DNA of 64,000 bases, from assembly GCF_019311235.1 (NCBI RefSeq), contig NZ_JAHWDF010000010.1:1-64000 (forward strand), given 5' to 3'. The notes below the pieces were generated by a model. The model saw only the letters and a list, made by a program, of their open reading frames with translations, made no database searches and was not told where the DNA came from. The position numbers were made by a program, and so were the translations under genes. The stretch comes from Mesonia aestuariivivens. Lineage in GTDB: Bacteria; Bacteroidota; Bacteroidia; Flavobacteriales; Flavobacteriaceae. Of this stretch, positions 46,361 to 53,882 are shown in pieces; within the stretch, counting starts at the first letter, position 1, and every line of letters begins with the position of its first letter.

Positions 46361-46379
46361 ATTGCAATATTACGATTAA
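46361..46379 (-). promoter_or_regulatory. Putative ArsR operator, internal copy
   Basis: Plus-strand ATTGCAATATTACGATTAA, containing the palindrome TATTGCAATA, between arsR and the DUF6428 gene; identical 19-bp sequence recurs at 46745-46763. Confidence 0.6.
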
Positions 46380-46394
46380 TTGATTTAAATTTTT

Positions 46395-46730
46395 TTAGCA
46401 ACAATCGTCACTTTGAGATGTTGAGTTGATATTGAAAAAACCATCAAATAATTGTTGTACGTCTTGCCAAACTTCGGCATCGATACAATAGCAAACGCTA
46501 GTTCCTTCAATATTGCCTTTTATAATTCCTGCTGATTTAAGCTCACGTAAATGCTGACTTATGGTTGCTTGCGCTAAACCAATTTCATGAACTAAATCTC
46601 CGCAAATGCATTGATTTACTTTTACCAAATATTGAAGAATAGCCACGCGTGCAGGATGCGCTAAAACTTTAGCCATTCTCGCTAAATGATTTTGCTCTTC
46701 GGTAAAAATAGCTGATTTGGTTAATCCCAT
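46395..46730 (-). CDS. arsR: ArsR family arsenic-responsive repressor
   Basis: 111 residues from the ATG at 46730 (MGLTKSAIF); a longer frame starting at 46766 would run through the operator and is rejected. Winged-helix ArsR/SmtB fold: [12 protein letters not shown] near 25-36, recognition region [20 protein letters not shown] near 51-70. Cys41-x-Cys43 (NQCICGDLV) occupies the ELCVCDL-type arsenite site of the metal-binding helix, and a terminal DDCC adds two more thiols. It heads the ars operon and likely represses itself through the dyad just upstream. Confidence 0.92.
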   Translation of the reverse strand: MGLTKSAIFTEEQNHLARMAKVLAHPARVAILQYLVKVNQCICGDLVHEIGLAQATISQHLRELKSAGIIKGNIEGTSVCYCIDAEVWQDVQQLFDGFFNINSTSQSDDCC

Positions 46731-46744
46731 TATTTTAATTGTAT

Positions 46745-46763
46745 ATTGCAATATTACGATTAA
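46745..46763 (-). promoter_or_regulatory. Putative ArsR operator, upstream copy
   Basis: Same 19 bp as 46361-46379; here the palindrome extends to ATATTGCAATAT (46743-46754), 13-24 nt upstream of the arsR start. Confidence 0.65.
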
Positions 46764-46804
46764 CAAATTAACGTAGGCGTTAAAATTAATTCAATTTAAA
46801 AATT

Positions 46805-47437
46805 TTAAGGTATATTTAAGTATTTATGTGTTTGTAAAGAAACTTTCCATTTTGGATTTTTCATTACATAATCTACAATTAGCGGAATAATTTTTTCACG
46901 AACGCTCCACTCTGGTTGTAGATAAAGAATACATTCTCCGTTTACTTTTGCAGCTTGCTCTTCAGCAAACTTTAAATCGTGTTTATTAAAGACAATTACC
47001 TTTAATTCGTGAGCTTTATCGTAAGCTTTTTGAGTTGGGAATTTAAGTTTTTTAGGTGAAAGGCAAATCCAATCCCAAACTCCGGTTAGCTCATAAGCTC
47101 CAGAAGTCTCTATATGTAGTTGAGCACCTTTTGCTTTTAACTGTGTAGTAAGCTCGGTCATATCCCAAGTTAAAGGTTCTCCGCCAGTAATAACAATAGT
47201 ATCGCTATACTTAGTCGCATTTTCAACAATTTGCTCGGTAGCGGTTGGCGGATGCTTTTCGGCATCCCAACTTTCTTTCACATCACACCAATGGCAACCG
47301 ACATCACAACCGCCTATTCTTATAAAATATGCGGCTGTTCCTTTATGAAAACCTTCTCCCTGAATGGTATAAAATTCTTCCATTAAAGGAAGCATTTTAC
47401 CTTCATTTACCAACTGCTCTATTTCTTCTTTTTTCAT
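46805..47437 (-). CDS. queE: 7-carboxy-7-deazaguanine synthase
   Basis: 210 residues from the ATG at 47437 (MKKEEIEQL); an earlier in-frame start at 47461 is less likely because a -7 promoter box lies within it. Radical-SAM enzyme of queuosine precursor synthesis. The Fe-S motif appears as C-x3-C-x2-C in GGCDVGCHWCD (about 46-56), with MEEFYTIQGEGFHKGTAAYFIRI before it and TGGEPLTWDM near 85-94. Other que genes are not in the window. The promoter box is only 8 nt from the ATG, implying a nearly leaderless mRNA. Confidence 0.93.
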   Translation of the reverse strand: MKKEEIEQLVNEGKMLPLMEEFYTIQGEGFHKGTAAYFIRIGGCDVGCHWCDVKESWDAEKHPPTATEQIVENATKYSDTIVITGGEPLTWDMTELTTQLKAKGAQLHIETSGAYELTGVWDWICLSPKKLKFPTQKAYDKAHELKVIVFNKHDLKFAEEQAAKVNGECILYLQPEWSVREKIIPLIVDYVMKNPKWKVSLQTHKYLNIP

Positions 47438-47444
47438 CACGCCG

Positions 47445-47452
47445 CAAAGATA
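47445..47452 (-). promoter_or_regulatory. -7 box of queE promoter
   Basis: TATCTTTG on the minus strand, perfect TAnnTTTG, 8 nt from the queE ATG. Confidence 0.55.
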
Positions 47453-47578
47453 GTGATTCACAGAAGAACTGAAATTTTTTCAGCATTATAAATTAAAAGT
47501 AACTATAAGATAAATTGATTTTTATTTCTAAGAGCAAATAACAATTACTATTTTTACCCTTTAAAAACCGACTTAAAA

Positions 47579-48130
47579 ATGAAAAAAATAATCGCTCTTT
47601 TTACGCTAATTGCAATGATAGCTTCTTGTAGTAAAAAAGAAAAAGTAACTCCTTTTCTAATTTCTAAAGATCAAGTAGGGCTACTTAACAAAGAAGTAAA
47701 AGTAAAAGAACTAGACTCAATTTATGCTAACGATTCTATTGTAAAAAATGGTAGAAATCAATTTAGAGGTGGTAATCAAATTTCTGTTTACGATAAAAAA
47801 GGAAATCAACTTTTATTACTTACGCCGGTACAAAAATTTGATAGTACTAGCACTGTCGCTAGTATTCAGATAAAAGACAAACGCTTTAAAACCGAAAAAG
47901 GATTAACTTTAAAGAGTACTTTTAAAGACATTTCTACAAATTATAAAATCTCACGTATAGAAAACACATTAAGCAATATTGTTATTTTCATAGATGAACT
48001 TAATGCTTATATCGCCATCGATAAAAAATACATTTCTGGTGATGCCAAATACAACACAGATATTCCTGTAGAACCAAATCAAATACCTGATGATGCAAAA
48101 ATTAAACGCTTTTGGATTGGTTGGGAATAA
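47579..48130 (+). CDS. Hypothetical lipoprotein
   Basis: A 183-residue protein with a lipoprotein signal peptide (MKKIIALFTLIAMIASC, Cys17 as lipid attachment site). The mature part is lysine-rich and beta-rich (QISVYDKKGNQLLLLTPVQ, VASIQIKDKRFKTEKG) with no recognised domain. It ends PDDAKIKRFWIGWE. One base separates it from the lipoprotein pyrophosphatase, so the two are probably made together; a structural or regulatory link is inference. Near-consensus box TATTTTTA at 47549-47556. Confidence 0.8.
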   Translation: MKKIIALFTLIAMIASCSKKEKVTPFLISKDQVGLLNKEVKVKELDSIYANDSIVKNGRNQFRGGNQISVYDKKGNQLLLLTPVQKFDSTSTVASIQIKDKRFKTEKGLTLKSTFKDISTNYKISRIENTLSNIVIFIDELNAYIAIDKKYISGDAKYNTDIPVEPNQIPDDAKIKRFWIGWE

Positions 48131-48131
48131 A

Positions 48132-48743
48132 ATGAACAAATCTATATTTATAATAACAATTGGTTTGTGTATAATATTTTTTTCTTGCGATGCTCCTAAA
48201 GAAAATAAAGACTATTACCATTTACCAACATACTCCTCTAACAATAACATTCAAGCGGTAGTTGAAATTCCAGCAGGAACAAATCATAAAATCGAGTATG
48301 ATAAAGTTGCTAGAAAATTTATAGTTGACTCGTTAGAAGGAAAAGAACGAATCATTGATTTTCTTCCCTACTTAGGAAATTATGGCTTTATCCCTTCAAC
48401 CTATTCAGATCCTGATCATGGTGGCGATGGAGATGCGCTAGATGTACTTGTTTTAGGAGAAAACACACCTACTGGAAGTATCATGGAAATTATCCCTATA
48501 GCGATGTTAGAGATGATTGATGATGGAGCCGTTGACCATAAAATTATAGCTATTCCTAGCAATGAAAAACAACGTATTATCAAAGCCGCAAATTTTCATG
48601 ACTTTTCAACTCAATATCCAGCTATTAGAAAAATGATTGGAAATTGGTTTGATAATTATGATTTGAAAGACGAGGTGCAAATACTAAGATGGACTGGTGA
48701 AGAAGCTGCCATACGTGAAATAAAAAAATGGAAAACGAATTAA
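48132..48743 (+). CDS. Inorganic pyrophosphatase, predicted lipoprotein
   Basis: 203 residues from the ATG at 48132; an in-frame start at 48090 lies inside the previous gene and hides the signal peptide. N-terminus MNKSIFIITIGLCIIFFSC with Cys19 as probable lipid site (the -3 Phe makes the lipobox weak). The rest is a family I pyrophosphatase: VVEIPAGTNHKIEYDK near 43-58, NYGFIPSTYSDPDHGGDGDALDVLVLGE, where D99-G-D101-A-L-D104 matches the signature except Ala for Pro. It therefore appears to be an extracytoplasmic pyrophosphatase, unlike the cytosolic enzyme at 11.7 kb. Activity is plausible because the acidic residues are kept. Confidence 0.85.
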   Translation: MNKSIFIITIGLCIIFFSCDAPKENKDYYHLPTYSSNNNIQAVVEIPAGTNHKIEYDKVARKFIVDSLEGKERIIDFLPYLGNYGFIPSTYSDPDHGGDGDALDVLVLGENTPTGSIMEIIPIAMLEMIDDGAVDHKIIAIPSNEKQRIIKAANFHDFSTQYPAIRKMIGNWFDNYDLKDEVQILRWTGEEAAIREIKKWKTN

Positions 48744-48791
48744 GCTTTGTTTAATATATGTTAATCGATCCTTGCTAAAAACTAAACCTTG

Positions 48792-48799
48792 TATTTTTA
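48792..48799 (+). promoter_or_regulatory. Possible promoter of 58-residue membrane protein
   Basis: TATTTTTA (one mismatch to TAnnTTTG) with CTTG 17 nt upstream (48771-48774), 19 nt before the ATG. Confidence 0.35.
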
Positions 48800-48817
48800 T
48801 ATCTTAATAAAATAGGC

Positions 48818-48994
48818 ATGATAAAATTTTTAGGAACATCATCGATTGTAATTAGTTTTGCGAGTTTAATTGTAGGTTTTTTGGGAGTTTTAGGAACTAT
48901 CGCTATTTCAATACCGTGGACATTTATCTTTTCAGGCATTCTCTTCTTTTTTTTAGGAATGGGAATTGTAAAATACAAAAATAATCACGACTAA
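48818..48994 (+). CDS. Small two-helix membrane protein, 58 residues
   Basis: ATG at 48818 (MIKFLGTSS), TAA at 48992-48994. Two hydrophobic helices: VISFASLIVGFLGVLGTIAI (about 11-30) and FIFSGILFFFLGMGIV (about 36-51), with a short basic/polar tail KYKNNHD. Codon use is like that of neighbouring genes and a promoter-like box precedes it, so it looks like a genuine small gene. No family recognised. It is followed 24 nt later by the alpha/beta hydrolase. Confidence 0.65.
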   Translation: MIKFLGTSSIVISFASLIVGFLGVLGTIAISIPWTFIFSGILFFFLGMGIVKYKNNHD

Positions 48995-49018
48995 GTTTAC
49001 CCCAAACCTGAGGTTGAT

Positions 49019-49858
49019 ATGAAAAAAACAATAAACAAATACCTTCCAATAATAATTGGTGCAAGATTAAACACATTGCATTTGGTTAAGCCTCAAAAAG
49101 CTGTAAAAAAAGCATTTTACCTATTTTGCACTCCTCGACGAGGAAGAGTAAAACCTGAACAAGAAGAATTTCTAAATAAGGCTAAAACCAACACTGTATT
49201 AGTAAATGAAATTAAACTTCAGACATATCACTGGAAGGGTTCTGGTAAAACCATTTTACTCGTTCACGGTTGGGAAAGCAATACCTACCGATGGAAAGCC
49301 TTAATTGAAAAATTAAAAGAAGAAAATTATAATATTTATGCTTTTGATGCTCCGGCTCATGGGTATTCTGGCGGAAACTTTATTCATGTTCCTTTCTATG
49401 CAAAATGTGTAGAAAAAATGGTGCAAGAATTTTCCCCAGAAATAATAATTGGCCATAGTATTGGTGCAATGACGACGGTCTTTCATCAACATGAGTACTC
49501 AAATAACGCCATAAATAAATTAGTGCTTTTAGGACCTCCGTCAGAACTAGAGCAAATCATGAACGATTATAGGAAAATTTTAAATTTAAAACCAAGAGTT
49601 ATGAGAGGTCTAGAGAATAGCTTTCAAACTCAATTAGGCTTTAAATTCCATGAATTTTCTATTGCCAAATTTGCTAAGAAAGTCAAACAATATACATTGC
49701 TTATACATGATAAATATGATAAAATTGCACCCGTAGAAGCTTCTATGAGTATTCATAAAAACCTTCACCATTCAGAATTTATAGAGACTGAAGGCGCTGG
49801 GCATTCGCTCAATAATGATTATATTTATTCCGAAATTATTCAATTTCTAAAAAAATAA
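49019..49858 (+). CDS. Alpha/beta hydrolase
   Basis: A 279-residue soluble hydrolase. Oxyanion motif LVHGWESNTYRW near 81-92, nucleophile elbow GHSIGA with Ser147, and catalytic His262 in GAGHSLNND; the acid is probably Asp237 or nearby in LLIHDKYDKIAPVE. The first 65 residues (LHLVKPQKAVKKAFYLFCTPRRG) form an extension seen in a group of Bacteroidota hydrolases. Substrate unknown. rluF follows after 12 nt. Confidence 0.87.
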   Translation: MKKTINKYLPIIIGARLNTLHLVKPQKAVKKAFYLFCTPRRGRVKPEQEEFLNKAKTNTVLVNEIKLQTYHWKGSGKTILLVHGWESNTYRWKALIEKLKEENYNIYAFDAPAHGYSGGNFIHVPFYAKCVEKMVQEFSPEIIIGHSIGAMTTVFHQHEYSNNAINKLVLLGPPSELEQIMNDYRKILNLKPRVMRGLENSFQTQLGFKFHEFSIAKFAKKVKQYTLLIHDKYDKIAPVEASMSIHKNLHHSEFIETEGAGHSLNNDYIYSEIIQFLKK

Positions 49859-49870
49859 AAACTCCCATCT

Positions 49871-50674
49871 GTGTCAGAAGAAAAAAAATTAAAAAGAATC
49901 AATAAATTTTTAAGTGAAGTAGGCTATTGTTCACGCAGAAAAGCCGATCTACTTATAGACCAAGGCAGAGTAACCATTAATGGAAATGTACCAGAAATGG
50001 GAACTAAAATTTCTAATGATGATGAAGTTCGAGTAAACGGAGAATTAATTTCGGTTAAAAAAGAAAAAAATGTTTATCTCGCTTTCAACAAACCTATTGG
50101 TATTGTTTGCACTACAGACACACGCGTAGAAAAAGATAATATTATTGACTACATTAATTACCCCAAACGAATTTTCCCGATTGGCAGGTTAGACAAACCT
50201 AGTCAAGGTCTTATTTTACTTACAGACGATGGTGATATTGTTAATAAAATTTTGAGAGCAAGAAATAATCACGAAAAAGAATACATTGTAGAGGTTAATA
50301 AACCTATAAATAATGATTTTTTAAATAAAATGAGTAATGGCGTGCCTATTTTAGATACCGTTACCAGAAAATGCAAGGTTTCTAAAATAAGTAGCCACGA
50401 GTTTAAAATTATACTCACTCAAGGACTCAACCGTCAGATTAGAAGAATGTGTGAATATTTAAATTACGATGTAATTAATTTAAAGCGAGTTCGTATTATG
50501 AATATAGAATTAGACTTGCCTGTCGGAAAATACAGAGAACTATCTGAAGAAGAATTTAATGATTTAAATGAATTAATTAGCGGTTCTATAAAAACGGAAG
50601 AAGCCTCTCAAGCTTCAGCAGAAACAATAACCTCAACCAAACCAAAGCGTAATAGAATATCACGTAAAAAGTAA
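49871..50674 (+). CDS. rluF: 23S rRNA pseudouridine synthase RluF-like
   Basis: 267 residues starting at a GTG (49871), chosen because the S4 domain starts immediately after (RINKFLSEVGYCSRRKADLLI, residues 9-29). The pseudouridine synthase domain shows catalytic Asp108 in GRLDKPSQGL, ARNNHEKEYIVEV near 134-146, and the RluF/RluB-type LTQGLNRQIRRMCEYLNY near 184-201. The C-terminal 30 residues are a basic, low-complexity tail. Predicted to modify the 23S rRNA near position 2604; related RluB/RluE specificity cannot be fully excluded. Confidence 0.88.
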   Translation: MSEEKKLKRINKFLSEVGYCSRRKADLLIDQGRVTINGNVPEMGTKISNDDEVRVNGELISVKKEKNVYLAFNKPIGIVCTTDTRVEKDNIIDYINYPKRIFPIGRLDKPSQGLILLTDDGDIVNKILRARNNHEKEYIVEVNKPINNDFLNKMSNGVPILDTVTRKCKVSKISSHEFKIILTQGLNRQIRRMCEYLNYDVINLKRVRIMNIELDLPVGKYRELSEEEFNDLNELISGSIKTEEASQASAETITSTKPKRNRISRKK

Positions 50675-50724
50675 CATATTTTTAAGTATAAAGATTTTTA
50701 ATTCTTCCTATTTTTAAAATAAAA

Positions 50725-50961
50725 ATGGCTAACAGAATTAAAAACGAAGATCAATACGAAGCTTTACGTGATCAAGGCTATAGTAAAGAAAAATCTGCAC
50801 GCATAGCAAACACTCCAAATGCCGGGAAAAAAGGTGGAAAGAGTCATAAATATGAAGATCGCACAAAAGAAGAGTTATACCAACAAGCAAAAAAAGTAGG
50901 TATAGAAGGTCGTTCTAATATGTCTAAAGAAGAATTAATAAAGTCACTTAGAAGTCACTAA
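50725..50961 (+). CDS. Small Rho-N/SAP-like domain protein
   Basis: A 78-residue highly charged protein. An N-terminal part (NRIKNEDQYEALRDQGYSKEKSARIANTP) resembles DUF7218-type proteins. The C-terminal helix-extended-helix (RTKEELYQQAKKVGIEGRSN, then MSKEELIKSLR) matches the Rho-termination-factor N-terminal fold, expected to bind nucleic acid. Similar small proteins are often linked to stress responses. The VOC gene starts 3 nt after its stop. Confidence 0.78.
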   Translation: MANRIKNEDQYEALRDQGYSKEKSARIANTPNAGKKGGKSHKYEDRTKEELYQQAKKVGIEGRSNMSKEELIKSLRSH

Positions 50962-50964
50962 TTG

Positions 50965-51390
50965 ATGAAAGAAATTCAACCTTTTCACTTAGCTATTCCT
51001 GTAGATAACCTTAAAACTGCCCGAAGTTTTTATAGCGATGTTTTAGAACTTTCAGAAGGCAGAAGCGACGAACATTGGGTAGATTTTAATTTTTTTGGTC
51101 ACCAATTAGTAATTCATCACAAAGAAAAAGAAGTTTCACAAGAAGATAAAACAAATTTGGTAGATGGCAAACAAGTACCAGTTCCTCATTTTGGAGTTGT
51201 ATTAACTTGGGAAGATTTTCATTTATTTTCAAAAAAACTTCAGCAAAAAAAAGTGGCTTTCGAAATTGAGCCTTATATAAGATTTAAAGGAACAATAGGA
51301 GAACAAGCTACCATGTTTTTTTACGATCCCTGCGGAAATGCATTAGAGTTTAAAGCTTTTAAAGACCAACGACAATTATTTGCAAACTAG
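50965..51390 (+). CDS. VOC (glyoxalase/dioxygenase) superfamily protein
   Basis: 141 residues from the ATG at 50965 (a TTG one codon earlier is less likely). Paired beta-alpha-beta modules: FHLAIPVDNLKTARSFYSDVL near 6-26 and HFGVVLTWEDFHLFSKKL near 75-92, closing MFFYDPCGNALEFKAF near 119-134. The metal-ligand positions His7, His75 and Glu131 fit a metal-dependent VOC enzyme. Reaction unknown. AI-2E gene follows after 3 nt. Confidence 0.85.
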   Translation: MKEIQPFHLAIPVDNLKTARSFYSDVLELSEGRSDEHWVDFNFFGHQLVIHHKEKEVSQEDKTNLVDGKQVPVPHFGVVLTWEDFHLFSKKLQQKKVAFEIEPYIRFKGTIGEQATMFFYDPCGNALEFKAFKDQRQLFAN

Positions 51391-51393
51391 CCT

Positions 51394-52470
51394 ATGAAAA
51401 CATTACAACCTTCTTTAGTAAGGCAACTTTTTATTTTATTGCTTATTCTCTTTTTAAGCGTACTGATCTTTAAAGAACTTACCCCTTACCTCTCCGGAAT
51501 TTTAGGCGCCATCACGCTCTTCTTTCTATTAAAGGGATGGATGAAAAAATTGGTAGATAAAGGGTGGAATAAAGATTTAGCCGCCGCTTTATTAATGATA
51601 GGTTCATTTATAGGAATTTTGGTTCCTGTAACTGGAATTATTTTAATGCTTACTTCTAAAATAGGTAAAGCAGTAAATAATTCAGAAAAAATAGTACAGG
51701 TATTTAAATCTCAAGTAGATACATGGGAACATTCACTTAACTACAGTATAAGTGACCAAATTAATACTTCAGAAATTACAAGTTGGGTTTCAAATAATTT
51801 ACAAAATTTAGCAGGCGGTACTTTTAATGCTTTTATTGCTATAGGCATTATGTACTTTATTTTATATTACATGCTCACCTATCAAGATAAAATTAGAGAG
51901 TCGTTAGATGAATATTTACCTATTAATCATGAAAACTTAGTACTTATAGGTAATGAGAGTAGCAACATGGTAATTGCAAATGCAATAGGTATTCCGCTTG
52001 TAGCTCTGGTACAAGGAATAATTGCACTTATTGGATTTTTAATTTTTGGCGTGCCAGACCCGTTTTTTTGGTTCGTAATTACAACCATTGGCTCTATGAT
52101 CCCATTTATAGGTACAGCGATTGGTATAGTACCTGTAATTCTTTTATTGCTTTCACAAGGAGAAAACTGGCAAGCTATTGGCATTCTTATTTATGGACTC
52201 GTAGTTGTTGGTAATTCAGATAACATCATTAGGTTATATGTTCTTAAAAGACTATCTGACGTTCATCCTCTAATAACGCTATTAGGCGTAGTGGTAGGCG
52301 TTCCACTATTTGGGTTTATTGGCCTAATATTTGGTCCGTTATTACTATCTTTATTTCTATTGATTATCATGATCTATAAAAAAGAATACGGAAAGCACAA
52401 ATTAAAAGAAGAAGATGATAGTGTAAATGAAGAAAAGCTAAAAAAAGAAATGAATCAAAAAAAATTATAA
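51394..52470 (+). CDS. AI-2E family transporter
   Basis: A 358-residue inner-membrane protein with about eight helices. The domain of the family is visible in GIPLVALVQGIIALIGFLIFGVP near 193-215, FWFVITTIGSMIPFIGTAIGIVPV near 219-242, and the end GVVVGVPLFGFIGLIFGPLLLSL near 300-322, followed by a charged tail. Family members export small molecules or ions (autoinducer-2 in the name-giving case); the substrate here is unknown. The YkvA gene follows after 1 nt. Confidence 0.88.
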   Translation: MKTLQPSLVRQLFILLLILFLSVLIFKELTPYLSGILGAITLFFLLKGWMKKLVDKGWNKDLAAALLMIGSFIGILVPVTGIILMLTSKIGKAVNNSEKIVQVFKSQVDTWEHSLNYSISDQINTSEITSWVSNNLQNLAGGTFNAFIAIGIMYFILYYMLTYQDKIRESLDEYLPINHENLVLIGNESSNMVIANAIGIPLVALVQGIIALIGFLIFGVPDPFFWFVITTIGSMIPFIGTAIGIVPVILLLLSQGENWQAIGILIYGLVVVGNSDNIIRLYVLKRLSDVHPLITLLGVVVGVPLFGFIGLIFGPLLLSLFLLIIMIYKKEYGKHKLKEEDDSVNEEKLKKEMNQKKL

Positions 52471-52471
52471 T

Positions 52472-52870
52472 ATGATGTTTGAAGGAATTAAAGACAAAAT
52501 TAACGAAGAGTACGTTAAACATGGAGCTAGTAATACACGAGAAAAAGATGTTACAGATACGTTAGACAATCAAGAACAAATAGACAAAAAAATGTCTGCT
52601 GCCGGAATGCTGAAAAAATATGCAGAATTAGGCAAACTTATGATCAATATGCTAAAAGATTACAAGCAAGGATTTTACCAAGATGTACCTTGGTTTAGCA
52701 TTGCTTCTATTGTTTTTGCATTATTATATGTATTAAACCCCTTAGATTTAATACCAGATTTTATTCCTGGTTTTGGCTACGTAGACGATTTTAGTGTTTT
52801 TACTTTAGCACTTCGTTTTGTAGAAACAGATTTACACAAATACTTAGATTGGAAACTTGAACAAGATTAA
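52472..52870 (+). CDS. YkvA/DUF1232 family protein
   Basis: A 132-residue protein with the DUF1232 core WFSIASIVFALLYVLNPLDLIPDFIPGFGYVDDFSVF (about 73-109), a membrane-associated helical hairpin with the conserved NPLDLIPDxxP motif. The N-terminal 70 residues are polar and helical. Function of the family unknown. Last gene of the 50.7-52.9 kb run, with a terminator downstream. Confidence 0.88.
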   Translation: MMFEGIKDKINEEYVKHGASNTREKDVTDTLDNQEQIDKKMSAAGMLKKYAELGKLMINMLKDYKQGFYQDVPWFSIASIVFALLYVLNPLDLIPDFIPGFGYVDDFSVFTLALRFVETDLHKYLDWKLEQD

Positions 52871-52872
52871 AT

Positions 52873-52904
52873 AAAAAAAGGAAGCTGTTTAGCTTCCTTT
52901 TTTT
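52873..52904. terminator. Bidirectional terminator between YkvA gene and folD
   Basis: AAAAAAGGAAGCT-GTTT-AGCTTCCTTTTTTT hairpin between convergent genes, T runs on both strands. Confidence 0.9.
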
Positions 52905-52911
52905 ATTTATT

Positions 52912-53802
52912 TTATAATTTTTCTCTTTTTCTGTGACGCTCTCTTGCTAAAAGTGTATTTTTTAATAACATAGCAATAGTCATAGGGCCTACACCACCAG
53001 GAACTGGAGTAATGTGAGATGCTTTCTTTTTTACATTATCAAAATCTACATCACCAACAATTTTATAACCTTTTTCTGTAGAATCATCAGGGACTCTGGT
53101 GATTCCTACATCAATTACTACCGCATCATCTTTTATCATTTCTGCTTTTAGAAAATGAGGAATCCCAACAGCGATAATTATAATATCTGCTTGTGAAGTA
53201 ATTTGGGTGATATTTTTAGTGTATTTATGCGTTAAGGTAACCGTAGAATTTCCAGGAAAACCGCTTCTTCCCATTAAAATACTCATAGGCCTTCCTACAA
53301 TATGACTTCGCCCTATCACTACCGTATGTTTTCCTTTGGTTGGAATATCATAACGCTCTAATAACTCAAGAATCCCAAAGGGAGTAGCAGGTATAAATGA
53401 GGTCATATCTAAAGACATCTTACCAAAATTGGTAGGATGAAAACCATCTACATCTTTATCTGGATCTACCGCCATTAATACTTTTTGTGTATCTATTTGC
53501 GGAGGTAGTGGCAATTGAACAATAAATCCGTCAACATCATCATTATTATTTAATTCTTCAATTTTATCAAGCAATTCCATTTCGCTTGTTGTTCCTGATA
53601 GTCGCACTAAGCTAGACTCAAAACCTACGCGCTTACAGGCTTTTACTTTACTATTAACGTATGTCATACTAGCACCATCATTCCCTACAATAATTGCAGC
53701 TAAATGAGGAACCTTTTCTTGGTGGCTAACCATTTTTTCAACTTCAGTTGCAATTTCATTTTTAATGTCGTTGCTAACTTTTTTACCGTCTAATAATATC
53801 AT
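52912..53802 (-). CDS. folD: Methylenetetrahydrofolate dehydrogenase/cyclohydrolase
   Basis: A 296-residue bifunctional enzyme interconverting methylene-, methenyl- and formyl-tetrahydrofolate. Motifs: YVNSKVKACKRVGF near 48-61 with the catalytic Lys, GFIVQLPLPPQID near 92-104, VIGRSHIVGRPMSILM near 160-175 for NADP binding, and VPGGVGPMTIAMLLKNT near 267-283. Normal length. It lies 80 nt downstream of ffh on the same strand but beyond the ffh terminator. Confidence 0.96.
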   Translation of the reverse strand: MILLDGKKVSNDIKNEIATEVEKMVSHQEKVPHLAAIIVGNDGASMTYVNSKVKACKRVGFESSLVRLSGTTSEMELLDKIEELNNNDDVDGFIVQLPLPPQIDTQKVLMAVDPDKDVDGFHPTNFGKMSLDMTSFIPATPFGILELLERYDIPTKGKHTVVIGRSHIVGRPMSILMGRSGFPGNSTVTLTHKYTKNITQITSQADIIIIAVGIPHFLKAEMIKDDAVVIDVGITRVPDDSTEKGYKIVGDVDFDNVKKKASHITPVPGGVGPMTIAMLLKNTLLARERHRKREKL

Positions 53803-53842
53803 TTTTTTTATAAATTGAATCGTGGTAATTAACTTCTGCTTA

Positions 53843-53879
53843 TTAAAAAAGGCCGGAACATTTTGCGTCCAGCCTTTTT
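53843..53879 (-). terminator. Terminator of ffh
   Basis: AAAAAGGC (53846-53853) / GCCTTTTT (53872-53879) with inner GGA/TCC pairs; T run on the minus strand. Confidence 0.85.
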
Positions 53880-53882
53880 ATT

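Noticed and set aside
44172-46763. Arsenic operon as part of a recently acquired mobile island
   Set aside because: No integrase, transposase, direct repeats or tRNA gene are visible at its borders, and base composition looks like that of its neighbours.
46731-46766. Longer ArsR start at 46766
   Set aside because: The extra 12 residues would be encoded by the palindromic operator itself and do not belong to the ArsR fold.
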